Below are positions 8,324-17,524 of a stretch of DNA of 50,740 nt, piece after piece. Every line of letters begins with the position of its first letter. The first letter of the stretch is position 1. The stretch is taken from the NCBI GenBank assembly GCA_903904815.1, contig CAIVDU010000088.1:1-50740 (forward strand), given 5' to 3'. The notes under the pieces were generated by a model, which worked only from the letters and a program-made list of their open reading frames with translations, was not told where the DNA came from and did no database searches. A program made the translations under genes and the position numbers. The DNA comes from an uncultured Armatimonadota bacterium (GTDB lineage Bacteria; Armatimonadota; Fimbriimonadia; Fimbriimonadales; Fimbriimonadaceae).

Positions 8324-11089
8324 TTGAGAGCACCCAGAACCATCTTCAGCATCGCCCTTGCGGCCGTGGGCATCGCTTACGCCCAGACCAACACCCTCAC
8401 GGTAGAGATCGGCTCCACCCGTAGCAGTTCCGACCCGGTAGCCACCGCCGTGAAGAAAACGGCGAAGAACATCGCCGCGATCACCGACGGCGCGAAAAGA
8501 CGCCTGCTGGCCAAGCATCCGAACCTCCAGATTTCGTTCCCTACCCGGGTCAACCTCACCCGAAACGGCATCCCAGTGCGCACTCGAAGCACTCGCGGCG
8601 GAGGCCCGATCACCCTGACGTTCAGCACCACGACCGGGCACACGTTCCCCGCGACATACCAGACCTTCCTGCAAACCGTCTTCAGCGACGTCCAGTCCGA
8701 GCTAACCGCCAAGTTCGGCCAGCCGTTTGCCGCCGGCAATATCCTGGTCAGTAACTACGACGCCACGATTGACGACCGAGATGCGGTCGCTGGTGGCATC
8801 TACCTTCCGGACAACGGTTCCGGCCAACAAGAGATCCGATTCCCGGTCTACAACTCGAACGAGACCGCCGCCGTGAACTTCGTTCACACCCTCTTGCTCG
8901 CCTACCAAGGCACGACGCCCTACCCCTACGACGGTCTGGAAGAGGGCCTCGTCCGAGGGGTGACTGCCACGATCATGCGGGAGAACCTGATCTCCGGACT
9001 CGATCTCGGCACGATCGAGAGCATCCTGTCGTCGACATACGACGTTCAGGGTTACTACGATTGGTACAACCAGCGCGGACTTGCTGGCCCCCTGTTCATC
9101 GCCCCGAACCTCAAGGCGCAAACCGTGGGGGCGGGCACCAACGGTGGTCTGTATCTCCTGCGCTACCGAATGTCCGGTTCGGCTTGGTCTAAGGTGCTTA
9201 CCGAGTACCCCGCGTTCGCCAAAGACTTCAACACCCTGATCGCCTCCGACACCTCCGTCCTGTCCAGTGTCCCCACCCTCGTGCAAAAGGCGCAGACGGT
9301 GATCTCGACCGAGCGTCCGTCGAACGCGACGGTCGAAGGGCTATCGTTCTCCGAGTGGTTCCGACGCCAGTTCATCCTGCAGCCGACCATCAGTGCGGGC
9401 ACGAAGTTAGTTGTAGAGGCAGTGCCAGAGACTCCCGACACCACAACCTCTACCACCCCGGATTTCGGCCTCTTCGACTTCGCGACCACCTACTTCTCCA
9501 CTGACTCCTCCGGCAACGAGACGCTTCTGAACGCGACCGCCTATCCGCTCTATTTGGACTCGACTTACAATCGCTTCTCGCCCGCTGCTCAAGACGACCA
9601 GATGGCGATAAGCGTTGGATACGGCTCGGTCACGCCGAACTTCCTGAGCTCGTACGAAGGCGGCCTCATCTATCGCGTCGCCGTCGACATTCCCGTGAAC
9701 GACCAGGTCACCCGCGTCTTCGTCCCGGCTGGAGGCGTGTCCACTTCAAGCAACGCCACCCCGAACGAACTGTTCGGCACGGTGAGTGGCGTCGACCTCG
9801 CGAGCGGGGACACGCTGGACGTCAAAGTCTACGTAGGCGCCGACCTCGTGACCGACGCACCCGTCGTCAATGGAGCGTTTGGGGTCAACGTCATCTCGTC
9901 ATTCGATGCCGAGTACAACTTGGCCCGAACCATCGAAGTGCAGGTCTGGAAGACGTCTGGCGCTACCAACACCATGTTGCTCGACCGGTTTGTGGATAAA
10001 CCGACGACCGGCACCCTCGCCGACGGCAGTCAGATCGGTTTTGCGTTGGACCTCCGCGTCAATCAAGACAGCTTCTACAACTTCTCCCTTGCCGCTGGCA
10101 TCAACGCCCTCGGCTTTCCGATCGACCCATTCGAATCAGACCCGGCTGCCGTCCTGGGAGCAACCCCATCTCAGCTTCTCGTGGCCCGATACGACGGAGT
10201 GGCAGGTAAGTACGCGTTGAACCCCAACGTGGAGCCGTTCAAGATTGGGCACGGCTACTTCACCCTGTATCCAACCGGCGGCACCGTGCCAGTGGCGGGA
10301 AGAGGCTACAGCACGACGCCCCTTAGTGTCGCGTTGGCCCCCGGCTGGAACCTGATCTCGAATCCGTACCCAACCACGGTCTCGCAGTCCCAGGTGCTGG
10401 TCTACCATGCCAATGATCTCACCGCCCCGGCCACTTTCTTAACTGCCGCCACCACCGGAACCCTCATTGGGAACACGTTCTTCCAGTTCGTGCCCGGCGC
10501 AAACGATTCGGCGGCTGGCTATCCCACCGCTGGGTCCTTCACGGCGGCGACTCAGTTCGCCCCGGGCCAAGCCTACTTCGTCCAGTGTCTCGCCCCAGAG
10601 GGCGTTGTGCTGGAATTCACCCCTGGGACGACTTCCGGAGTGAAGGTCCGGTCCTCGGCCCAGCCGGCGGTTGCCCCGACCCCGAAGTGGCAGGTCCACG
10701 TCGGCATTACGACCGGCAACGGTGACTCAGCTGACTGTGTCGTCGGCATGGCCGCCGCGGCCACGACTGGGATTGATCGCGCTCTCGACAGTGGCATCCC
10801 GCCGTCAGTCGGTGGCCTGCAGATCGTGTCGAATGCAGTCCAGCCGCTCTATCGAGACTTCCAGCCAATCGGGCACAGTGTTTCGTATTCGCTGGCTGTC
10901 AGTAATCTCAAAGTGGGGAAGGCCTACACCATGCGCTTCGTCTCTGAAGCCGGTTTCGCCCCGAGGGTGACCCTAAAGAACGGATCAAGTGGGGTCATAT
11001 CCACGATTCAACGCAATGGGCGCTACTACTTCGTCGCGACCAGCAGCAGCCAGACGTTTACGCTGACCGCCATTGGAGTAGGCAATTGA
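8324..11089 (+). CDS. Large secreted protein with GWNLISNPY-type C-terminal region
   Basis: About 921 residues. TTG at 8324 gives a clean signal peptide (RAPRTIFSIALAAVGIAYAQ); an in-frame TTG at 8285 overlaps a possible -10 box (TATTTT, 8280-8285), so the later start is preferred. The first 350 residues are soluble; a segment around NFVHTLLLAYQG and LEEGLVRG recalls metallopeptidase helices but lacks HExxH. The middle is beta-sandwich-like. The last third has APGWNLISNPYP, a motif recurring in secreted proteins of several phyla, twinned with a related GINALGFPID segment. The stop overlaps the lipoprotein gene start. Function unknown; probably cell surface or extracellular. Confidence 0.75.
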   Translation: MRAPRTIFSIALAAVGIAYAQTNTLTVEIGSTRSSSDPVATAVKKTAKNIAAITDGAKRRLLAKHPNLQISFPTRVNLTRNGIPVRTRSTRGGGPITLTFSTTTGHTFPATYQTFLQTVFSDVQSELTAKFGQPFAAGNILVSNYDATIDDRDAVAGGIYLPDNGSGQQEIRFPVYNSNETAAVNFVHTLLLAYQGTTPYPYDGLEEGLVRGVTATIMRENLISGLDLGTIESILSSTYDVQGYYDWYNQRGLAGPLFIAPNLKAQTVGAGTNGGLYLLRYRMSGSAWSKVLTEYPAFAKDFNTLIASDTSVLSSVPTLVQKAQTVISTERPSNATVEGLSFSEWFRRQFILQPTISAGTKLVVEAVPETPDTTTSTTPDFGLFDFATTYFSTDSSGNETLLNATAYPLYLDSTYNRFSPAAQDDQMAISVGYGSVTPNFLSSYEGGLIYRVAVDIPVNDQVTRVFVPAGGVSTSSNATPNELFGTVSGVDLASGDTLDVKVYVGADLVTDAPVVNGAFGVNVISSFDAEYNLARTIEVQVWKTSGATNTMLLDRFVDKPTTGTLADGSQIGFALDLRVNQDSFYNFSLAAGINALGFPIDPFESDPAAVLGATPSQLLVARYDGVAGKYALNPNVEPFKIGHGYFTLYPTGGTVPVAGRGYSTTPLSVALAPGWNLISNPYPTTVSQSQVLVYHANDLTAPATFLTAATTGTLIGNTFFQFVPGANDSAAGYPTAGSFTAATQFAPGQAYFVQCLAPEGVVLEFTPGTTSGVKVRSSAQPAVAPTPKWQVHVGITTGNGDSADCVVGMAAAATTGIDRALDSGIPPSVGGLQIVSNAVQPLYRDFQPIGHSVSYSLAVSNLKVGKAYTMRFVSEAGFAPRVTLKNGSSGVISTIQRNGRYYFVATSSSQTFTLTAIGVGN

Positions 11090-11958
11090 AGCAACTTCTG
11101 ATTCTCATCGCCATCGTCGTCGGACTGTTCTGTACCGGATGCGGCGGCGGTGGCGGGTCGACCCCCACCGTAACCATCACCGGCACAATTGAGGACGTCG
11201 TCAACGGCATCCCGGCCACCCAAGCCCAGATCCAAGTAGGCTCGTCGACCACGACTACGCTTTCAAGCGCGGCGGATGGCAGCTTCACAATAACCGCCCC
11301 ATCGGGCGCCAACACCTTGCGGGTCGATCGACGAGATGGCAGTTCGCTCTTCGTGTTCACCTTCGCCCCCATCACCACTTCGACCGACGTCGGCCAGCTC
11401 TGGATCGGCCCTTCGAAGATCACCGCCACCGGCCGAGCGCTCGACTCGACCACTCTTGCCCCCATCGCCGGCGCCACAGTGACCCTCGGCGGAGTTCAGG
11501 GGACGACCGCTCATGACGGCACGTTTTCGGTAGCCGGTGTGGCCTACTCAGCCACGGGATTGTTCCCGAACATGCCCGGACAGATCACCGCGACCGGCTA
11601 CATCGCCGCGAACTTCACTCCGTCCAGTCGGATCATTCTAAGTTCGATCCTCTCCCTCGGAGATATCGGGCTCGTGCCGAGCAGCAGTAGCAACCCGCCC
11701 GGATCTCCCTACAACATCTGGGGTCGCGTCTCGCCGCTCAGCGCCTCGCCTGGAGCCACCGTGACGCTCAGTATCTCGGGCACTCCGTATCGCTCGACAA
11801 CGGTCGGTTCTGACGGGACCTACTACTTCTGGGTGCCGGCAGGAACGTATACAATCACGGTAACAAAGACGGGCTACACGGCGACTCCGATCACCGGCAC
11901 GCTCACGTCAACGTCCGAAGTCGTGGAGGAAGATGTCACGCTCACCCCAACCCCTTAA
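11086..11958 (+). CDS. Lipoprotein with carboxypeptidase-regulatory-like repeats
   Basis: A 290-residue lipoprotein. The signal peptide ends in a lipobox, LFCTGC, followed by a run of glycines. At least two, possibly three, beta-sandwich domains of the carboxypeptidase-regulatory type follow: segments such as ITGTIEDVVNG...ATQAQIQV, ATGRALDST...IAGATVTLGG and GRVSPLSASPGATVTLS each precede a 'DGTF/DGTY' turn. Such domains are structural or carbohydrate-contacting rather than catalytic. The start is TTG at 11086, overlapping the upstream stop by 4 nt, with GGAG 8 nt before it. The next gene starts inside its 3' end, so the three are probably co-translated. Confidence 0.85.
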   Translation: MKQLLILIAIVVGLFCTGCGGGGGSTPTVTITGTIEDVVNGIPATQAQIQVGSSTTTTLSSAADGSFTITAPSGANTLRVDRRDGSSLFVFTFAPITTSTDVGQLWIGPSKITATGRALDSTTLAPIAGATVTLGGVQGTTAHDGTFSVAGVAYSATGLFPNMPGQITATGYIAANFTPSSRIILSSILSLGDIGLVPSSSSNPPGSPYNIWGRVSPLSASPGATVTLSISGTPYRSTTVGSDGTYYFWVPAGTYTITVTKTGYTATPITGTLTSTSEVVEEDVTLTPTP

Positions 11959-13519
11959 TCACTCTCTTCTCCTAGCCCGTAACTTCGGGCTAGGAGTCCT
12001 TACGTTTGTGGGAGTCCGAACGGCATACCTGCACGCGGTGGACCTAGTGACCGCCGATCCCTTCGCAAGTCTGAGGAAAGAGACCCAGACTGGGATAGAG
12101 GATTCCGTCGGTATTCGCCTGCAGAACGTCCATGTGAAGGCCTACCACCGCGGCCAGCTTGTCACTTCGGTGTTCGGCGATCGAGTCGACATCAACAAGG
12201 ATCGTCAACTCTTCACTCTCACCGGAATCCATGACGGTGTCTTCCGTGAGGATGGCCAGCAATACCAATACGAAGCGGTGCAGGGCCTCTGGAGGGCTAA
12301 CGCCCATCAGTTGACCATCAATGGCGCTGCGCGGGTCCAGAACGCGGATATGGACCTCAAAACGACGGCTTTAGTGTTCGATAAGGATCAACACTCGCTG
12401 AGAGCGCTTCAAACCGTGAGTGGACGGCTCTACAAAGGCCAGATTCGGGCAGAGGCGTTCCACCTGGACACCAAGACCCACAATTTTGATACGGGCGCGG
12501 TGGACTATCGAGGCGACCTTCCGCTTCTTCAAAAGGAGTCCGGATCCGATGATTCCCAGGCGAACAAGCCTTGGCACGTGTCGGGAGAGAGTGTCAAAGC
12601 AGCTCCCTCGATGCGTTATTACGTGCGTGGCCGGGCCGAAGACGATGACATGATCCTTAAATCGGACCTCATTGCTCAAAACCTCAAGACCGACGTCATG
12701 GTGGCCACCGGAAACGTCAAATACTTCTCTGGTAAAGCCGACATCACCGCCGACAAAGCGACGATTTATCACAAAGAGCGACGAGTGGTGCTCGTCGGTC
12801 ACGTCACGATTTTCGTCAAGCCGAAGTCCGACCAAGACAAACCTCCCAAAGAGGAACCACTGCCCGAATTCCAGCGCTTGAACCCGGACACGGTAGTTGC
12901 CGGAGGACTCGCTCAATCGAACGCTGCGGTGGGCCCGGTTCCGGGCGTCAAGGACCTCAAGGCGGGGCTGCCCTCCGGACTCAAGCCCAAGGATGTGAAG
13001 AGCGATGCTTCGAAAACGACTCCTCCTCGGACACCCGAGGAAAAGCAGTTGGACGACGATCTTCGAAGCGGCAAGACGATTCGCCAGTATCCGATGGTCA
13101 TCATGTGCGACCAGGTCGACTACTGGTACCGGAAGGGCGAGCGTCATGGCCACGTCATCGGAAGCCCCCAAGGCCGCCAGGATCTGCCTTCCGGACGATG
13201 GCGCTATGTTTGGTCGACCACAGCCGACTACGACGCTGAGAAGGATGAGCTGACGCTCCTGAGCACCCAGGGCAAGCTGGACGTCCGGATGAAGAACTCG
13301 AAGGGCGATGATCTCGTCGCCCTGGACATGACCGTCTCCACAAAGGAGGACTCCGATGAAGAGGTCTATCGAGGAAGGAAGGTCACTGGAACCGTGCTCT
13401 CGGACGAGGACGCGGATACGCCCAACGACAAGAAGGCCAAGCCTCTAACTGACAAGTCAAAACCACCCGTTGCGAAGACCAACGGAGTGGGTGGCGGTGC
13501 GGGCAGCGGTCGTATTTGA
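11933..13519 (+). CDS. LptC/LptA-like (OstA-like) envelope protein
   Basis: A 528-residue protein with an N-terminal hydrophobic segment (about residues 10-35), then two regions resembling LPS-transport proteins. Residues about 60-200 look LptC-like (VTSVFGDRVDINKDRQLFTL, LVFDKDQHSLRAL). Residues about 235-300 look LptA/OstA-like (MILKSDLIAQNLKTD, ATGNVKYFSGKADITADKA). A charged, proline-rich linker and a third beta-rich segment follow, then a lysine-rich tail. LptA and LptC normally pass lipopolysaccharide across the periplasm as separate proteins. ATG at 11933 has GGAGG 4 nt upstream and overlaps the lipoprotein gene by 26 nt. Role in LPS transport is inferred. Confidence 0.75.
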   Translation: MSRSPQPLNHSLLLARNFGLGVLTFVGVRTAYLHAVDLVTADPFASLRKETQTGIEDSVGIRLQNVHVKAYHRGQLVTSVFGDRVDINKDRQLFTLTGIHDGVFREDGQQYQYEAVQGLWRANAHQLTINGAARVQNADMDLKTTALVFDKDQHSLRALQTVSGRLYKGQIRAEAFHLDTKTHNFDTGAVDYRGDLPLLQKESGSDDSQANKPWHVSGESVKAAPSMRYYVRGRAEDDDMILKSDLIAQNLKTDVMVATGNVKYFSGKADITADKATIYHKERRVVLVGHVTIFVKPKSDQDKPPKEEPLPEFQRLNPDTVVAGGLAQSNAAVGPVPGVKDLKAGLPSGLKPKDVKSDASKTTPPRTPEEKQLDDDLRSGKTIRQYPMVIMCDQVDYWYRKGERHGHVIGSPQGRQDLPSGRWRYVWSTTADYDAEKDELTLLSTQGKLDVRMKNSKGDDLVALDMTVSTKEDSDEEVYRGRKVTGTVLSDEDADTPNDKKAKPLTDKSKPPVAKTNGVGGGAGSGRI

Positions 13520-13535
13520 ACCGGTAACCGAGTGC

Positions 13536-13541
13536 TAAGAT
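13536..13541 (+). promoter_or_regulatory. -10 box (TAAGAT) before esterase gene
   Basis: TAAGAT ends 9 nt before the ATG at 13551. No Shine-Dalgarno sequence is present in the short gap, so the transcript would be leaderless or nearly so. Confidence 0.4.
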
Positions 13542-13550
13542 CTGGGGCAC

Positions 13551-15956
13551 ATGGTTTCGGTGCTCCTTGTTTGTTTGGGCGTTCAATCGGCGACTTCGCC
13601 AACAACGATTCGCGAGGGCCTCGCGATCTCGATCCCTTCCGCGTCTCTGGCCGACGTCCGGCGTGACCCGGTCGAACTCGCCATTCTGGATGGCTCCCTA
13701 ACCGTTCCCGCCGCCGGGCAGACGATGGGCGCCCGAGCCTGGCGCCTGGTGAAAGCGGATAAGGACGGTTACATCGAAGCCGAAAACGGCTACGTCGCGG
13801 TGACGCTCAACTCCGACCGTGAGCGCACGGTTCTCCTTCAACCGGAAGGCGCGAGTTTCTTCTATGTGAACGGCGAGCCGCGGACCGGCGATGTGTACGA
13901 GACGGGCTACGTCGCCCTTCCCGTCCACCTGAAGGCGGGCGCCACCGAGATCTTCCTACGATGCGCTCGCGGCAGGGTTCGGGTGCTGGTCGTTGATCCT
14001 CAGAAGCTGATCGAGTTGGACAACCGGGATTCCACTCTGCCCGATGTGGTCGTTGGTGAGAGAAGCGTCAAGTGGGGAGCTCTTGTCGTACGGAACGCCA
14101 CCGACAAGACGGTGAGTGACCTCACCATTGAGACTCTTGCTTCGGGCGGACGTGCTCGCCGAACGTCCGTCAAGTCGATCCTGCCTTTTGGTGTGATCAA
14201 GACGGGAATCGAACTCGATGCGCCAACCGGTGGCCCGGTCGCGGTCAAGTTGTTCGAGAAAGGCAAACAACTCGACGAGACTACGGTGACCCTGCGCCTT
14301 CGAAAGCCGGACGAGAACTACAAGCGCACCTTCCTCAGCGACATTGAAGGCAGCGTGCAGTACTACGGCGTGAACCCCGCCCGAGATCGATCACCAGGAG
14401 CACCAAAGCCCTCCCTCGTGCTCAGCCTCCACGGCGCTTCCGTGGAAGCGATGGGGCAAGCCGACGCCTACTCGGGCAAACCGTGGCTAACCCTGGTGGC
14501 CCCTACTAATCGCCGACCGTACGGATTCGACTGGGAGGACTGGGGCCGCATCGACGCCCTTGAGGTGCTCAACGATGCCAAGAGCCATTTTGCCTATGAC
14601 CCTTCGCGCGTCTATCTGGCGGGCCACTCGATGGGTGGCCACGGAACGTGGCAACTTGGCGCGCTCTACCCAGACCTCTTCGCCGCCATCGGACCAAGTG
14701 CGGGCTGGATCTCCTCCTACACTTATGCGGGCGCGAAGCGTCCCACCGACCCTTCTTCTCTCGAAAAGCTGCTTCAACGGGCTAACGCAGTGGGCGACAC
14801 CCTCGGCTACAAGACGAACTATGCCACCGAGGGAATCTACGCCTTACACGGAACTGCCGACGACAACGTCCCGGTCACCGAGCCCCGCCACATGATCGAG
14901 GAGATCAAGAGTTTCCACCACGATTACGTTTTGCATGAGCAGCCGGGGCAGGGGCACTGGTGGGATCTCTCGCCGGAACCCGGCGCAGACTGCGTTGACT
15001 GGCCGCCCATGTACGACTTCTTCGCACGGCATGCGCTCCCCCAAGACCGAACCGTGCGCGACGTCGATTTCGCCACCGCCAATCCTCAGGTAACGTCCAA
15101 GCTTCGCTGGCTCAACTTGGAGTCTCAGCAATCGGAAGGCAGCATTTCTCGTGTCCAGATCCATGCCGACGCCTACCTTCGAAAGTTCACCGCCACGACG
15201 ACGAACGTGCTCCAATTCTCGGTTGCGCTTTCCCCGATTTACGGGAGCGGACCGGTGTCCTTCTCGATCGACGGCGACGAGCTAAAGACGGCGCCTGCGT
15301 CTAAGGTTGACCGTATCTACTTGAAGAAATCGGCTGGCCACTGGCGGATTGGCGCCCCCATTCCGGCGACTGAAAAGAACCCGATGCGTTATGGCCCCCT
15401 GCGCATGGCATTCAACCACCGCATGGTGTTCGTTTACGGCACCAAGGGAACCGCCGAGGAAAACGCGTGGGCACTGGCCAAGGCGCGCTACGATGCGGAA
15501 ACCTTCTGGTTTCGCGGTAACGGCTCTCCCGACGTGTTGCCCGACACCGAGTTTGATGCCAAGAAGTTCAAGAATCGCGGGATCATCCTGTACGGAAATG
15601 CCGATACGAATAAGGCTTGGACCGCTCTCCTTGGCTCTTCACCGGTTCAAGTTCGTCGAGGCGTGATCACCATCGGGGACAAGAAACTTTCCGGTGATGG
15701 ACTCACTTGCCTGTTCGTGCGACCTATCGAGGGAAGCGACACCGCGCTCGTGGCGGCGGTCTCGGGGACCGGCATCGTGGGGATGAGAGACTCGAACAAT
15801 CTCCCTTACCTGCAGCCAATGATCGGGTTCCCAGACGTGCTGGTTACGGTCTCGAAGGCGCTTGAGGCAGGAATGGCCGGCGTCCGAGTCGTCGGATTCT
15901 TCGGGCCGACTTGGGATGTGTCTGGGGGAGACTTCGTTTACAGCGAAGCGCCCTAA
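13551..15956 (+). CDS. Secreted alpha/beta-hydrolase, esterase or prolyl-oligopeptidase type
   Basis: An 801-residue protein with a short hydrophobic N-terminus (MVSVLLVCLGVQSATS) likely to be a signal peptide. A beta-rich region of about 275 residues precedes an alpha/beta-hydrolase domain: the HG oxyanion segment LVLSLHGASVE, the nucleophile elbow GHSMGG near residue 359, an acidic residue in HGTADDNVP near 437, and the histidine in GQGHWWD near 469. A C-terminal beta-rich region follows. This resembles poly(3-hydroxybutyrate) depolymerase or acetyl-esterase-like S9 enzymes; the substrate is unknown. Its TAA is immediately followed, with no gap, by the stop of the convergent VIT gene. Confidence 0.85.
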   Translation: MVSVLLVCLGVQSATSPTTIREGLAISIPSASLADVRRDPVELAILDGSLTVPAAGQTMGARAWRLVKADKDGYIEAENGYVAVTLNSDRERTVLLQPEGASFFYVNGEPRTGDVYETGYVALPVHLKAGATEIFLRCARGRVRVLVVDPQKLIELDNRDSTLPDVVVGERSVKWGALVVRNATDKTVSDLTIETLASGGRARRTSVKSILPFGVIKTGIELDAPTGGPVAVKLFEKGKQLDETTVTLRLRKPDENYKRTFLSDIEGSVQYYGVNPARDRSPGAPKPSLVLSLHGASVEAMGQADAYSGKPWLTLVAPTNRRPYGFDWEDWGRIDALEVLNDAKSHFAYDPSRVYLAGHSMGGHGTWQLGALYPDLFAAIGPSAGWISSYTYAGAKRPTDPSSLEKLLQRANAVGDTLGYKTNYATEGIYALHGTADDNVPVTEPRHMIEEIKSFHHDYVLHEQPGQGHWWDLSPEPGADCVDWPPMYDFFARHALPQDRTVRDVDFATANPQVTSKLRWLNLESQQSEGSISRVQIHADAYLRKFTATTTNVLQFSVALSPIYGSGPVSFSIDGDELKTAPASKVDRIYLKKSAGHWRIGAPIPATEKNPMRYGPLRMAFNHRMVFVYGTKGTAEENAWALAKARYDAETFWFRGNGSPDVLPDTEFDAKKFKNRGIILYGNADTNKAWTALLGSSPVQVRRGVITIGDKKLSGDGLTCLFVRPIEGSDTALVAAVSGTGIVGMRDSNNLPYLQPMIGFPDVLVTVSKALEAGMAGVRVVGFFGPTWDVSGGDFVYSEAP

Positions 15957-16496
15957 TTAACCGGCCGCGCCGATCTTGCCAAGAACGATACCGATCGCAA
16001 ACACGATTCCTCCCCCGACGACGACCTGAACGATGGTTCGTCCGAGGGGGCTTTTCATGAAGTGGTACCGAATGTAGGCAATCGTGATGAGTTCGACGAA
16101 CACCACGACATAAGCGAAGTCCAGCGCGAGTGAGAGACTGGGTAACAGGAACGGCAGTGTGTGCAGCATTCCGCCCAAAACCGTCGCTAAACCGGTGACC
16201 ACGCCGCGACCGACGGGGCTGCCCCTCCCGGTTACCGACCCGTCGTCCGAAAGAGCTTCGGCTAGTCCCATGCTGATGCCCGCGCCAACCGAAGCGGCAA
16301 GCCCCACGTAGAAGGCGCTCATTGGGCGATGGGTTAGCTCGGCGGCCGCGAAGATCGGCGCTAGAGTGGAGACCGAACCGTCCATCAGTCCGAGTAGAGC
16401 GGGCTGCACCCTTTGAAGGACGAAGTCGTGATCGTGCTTTCCAAAGGCCCCTTCAACCTGTCGGGGTTCTTCCGGCGCAGTTTGAAGCTCGGGCAT
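15957..16496 (-). CDS. VIT1/CCC1-family metal transporter
   Basis: A 179-residue membrane protein of the VIT1/CCC1 family, which moves Fe2+ or Mn2+ across membranes. The first-helix motif [19 protein letters not shown] and the second-helix stretch [22 protein letters not shown], with conserved Gly, Met and acidic residues, are clear, followed by three more hydrophobic segments. It lies downstream of the Fur-family gene on the same strand, with a palindrome between them that overlaps its own promoter. Iron- or manganese-responsive control is therefore likely. ATG at 16496 is placed 7 nt after a TAGTAT box. Confidence 0.88.
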   Translation of the reverse strand: MPELQTAPEEPRQVEGAFGKHDHDFVLQRVQPALLGLMDGSVSTLAPIFAAAELTHRPMSAFYVGLAASVGAGISMGLAEALSDDGSVTGRGSPVGRGVVTGLATVLGGMLHTLPFLLPSLSLALDFAYVVVFVELITIAYIRYHFMKSPLGRTIVQVVVGGGIVFAIGIVLGKIGAAG

Positions 16497-16503
16497 GAAA
16501 GCT

Positions 16504-16541
16504 ATACTACCACTCCTTATGGAGAATGATTCTCCGTAAGG
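16504..16541 (-). promoter_or_regulatory. Fur-type 7-1-7 palindrome over leaderless VIT promoter
   Basis: GGAGAAT (16521-16527) and ATTCTCC (16529-16535) form a perfect 7-1-7 inverted repeat, the layout of Fur/PerR boxes. Outer arms CCTTA (16515-16519) and TAAGG (16537-16541) extend it to 27 bp. On the minus strand a TAGTAT -10 box (16509-16504) ends 7 nt before the transporter ATG, and the -35 region falls inside the palindrome, so binding would block transcription. The neighbouring Fur-family protein is the obvious candidate. Confidence 0.75.
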
Positions 16542-16544
16542 AGA

Positions 16545-17009
16545 TTAATTCTTGGTGGTTTGGCAGGAGTGGCAGATCCCGAAGAACTCTAGTCGCTCGG
16601 TGAGGAGTTGATACCCCGAGGCTCTGGATGCTTCTTCGAGGAGCCTGGACGCGCCTTCTATCCGGACGTCTTCGATGCGACCGCATTGAGTGCAAACGAC
16701 GTGGGGGTGGGCCACCGGGTCGACCGCGTCGTAGTGATTGCGTCCACTTCCCAGTTCCAGTTCTTGGACTTCGCCAAGCGCTTTGAGCGTGTCAAGCGTC
16801 TTGTAAACGGTGGCCAGGGACGTCGTCGGGCTGACTTTCAGCACCAGCGCGTAGATCTCTTCGGCAGTGGGGTGGCTCGCGCCGTTAACCAACGCGTCCA
16901 GAATCGCGAGTCTTTGGGGTGTGATGCGGCATCCCGACTCCGCAAGTCGGGTTCGAAGGGCGCTTACCCTTCTGGTTCGGTATTCCAGATCAAAGACGTT
17001 CGAAACCAT
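16545..17009 (-). CDS. Fur-family transcriptional regulator (Fur/PerR-like)
   Basis: A 154-residue metal-responsive repressor. The winged-helix DNA-binding half has the hallmark CRITPQRLAILDAL and HPTAEEIYALVLK, then SLATVYKTLDTL as recognition helix. The dimerisation half has histidines at 92, 101 and 103 and two CxxC pairs (Cys106/109 and Cys146/149) that would bind structural zinc. Whether it senses iron (Fur), peroxide (PerR) or manganese cannot be told from sequence alone; the VIT-type transporter downstream favours iron or manganese. It is divergent from the blaI-like gene, with about 130 bp between them. Confidence 0.88.
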   Translation of the reverse strand: MVSNVFDLEYRTRRVSALRTRLAESGCRITPQRLAILDALVNGASHPTAEEIYALVLKVSPTTSLATVYKTLDTLKALGEVQELELGSGRNHYDAVDPVAHPHVVCTQCGRIEDVRIEGASRLLEEASRASGYQLLTERLEFFGICHSCQTTKN

Positions 17010-17097
17010 TTGCGGTAGAGCCTTATTATGAACGTTGTAACCGAACCGAACGGTTTCAGAGATTTTTTCTTGCCGCTAAAAATTTCGCGCAAAACCG

Positions 17098-17134
17098 TTG
17101 GCATTCAGAAAAATCGGCGCTAATATTTTAGCGT
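17098..17134 (+). promoter_or_regulatory. Promoter with palindromic operator of blaI-like operon
   Basis: TTGGCA (17098-17103) and TAATAT (17121-17126) are separated by exactly 17 bp, a near-consensus sigma-70-type promoter. CGCTAA (17119-17124) and TTAGCG (17129-17134) form a perfect 6-4-6 palindrome over the -10 box and start site. The predicted start near 17133 leaves only about 5 nt before the ATG at 17138. Autorepression by the BlaI-like product is the simplest reading; the motif differs from the TACA/TGTA operators known for BlaI/MecI. Confidence 0.7.
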
Positions 17135-17137
17135 TAG

Positions 17138-17524
17138 ATGAAAAACTCCGCCGGGTATCTCAGCAAGCGCGAACAGCAGATCATGGATCTTGCCTATGAG
17201 CACGGACGCCTCACGACCGCGCTGCTCACGGAGAAGCTGCCCGGATCTCCGGCTGGTTCCACCGTCCGCACGCTCCTCAAGATCCTTGAGGAGAAAGGGC
17301 AACTGAAGAAGGTCGAGGAAGAAGGCAGGAACGTCTACCTGCCGGTGCGACCGATGAAGTCCGCGGCGAAACTAGCGCTCTCAAAAGTAGTCCAGACCTT
17401 CTTCAAGGGCTCGGTGAGCGATGTCGTAGTCGCCTTGCTAAGCGACAGTGAGGCGCAACTCAGCTCGGAAGAGGTCCTACGCCTTCAGAGCCTCATCGAA
17501 CAAGCCCGGGAGGAACAGAAATGA
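17138..17524 (+). CDS. BlaI/MecI-family winged-helix repressor
   Basis: A 128-residue regulator of the BlaI/MecI family. LSKREQQIMDLAYEHG opens the winged helix, TVRTLLKILEEKG is the recognition helix region, and a long C-terminal helix (residues about 75-128) serves for dimerisation. In known systems a membrane BlaR1-type metalloprotease triggers cleavage or release of this repressor. The M56 protease gene overlaps its stop by 4 nt (ATGA at 17521), matching that arrangement. No beta-lactamase gene is nearby, so the output is probably something else, such as the operon itself. Confidence 0.88.
   Translation: MKNSAGYLSKREQQIMDLAYEHGRLTTALLTEKLPGSPAGSTVRTLLKILEEKGQLKKVEEEGRNVYLPVRPMKSAAKLALSKVVQTFFKGSVSDVVVALLSDSEAQLSSEEVLRLQSLIEQAREEQK

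Noticed and set aside
12371-13171. 266-codon minus-strand frame opposite the LptC/LptA-like gene
   Set aside because: Composition is a shadow of the high-GC sense gene; no recognisable domain, signal peptide or promoter, while the plus frame has a good ribosome site and operon context.
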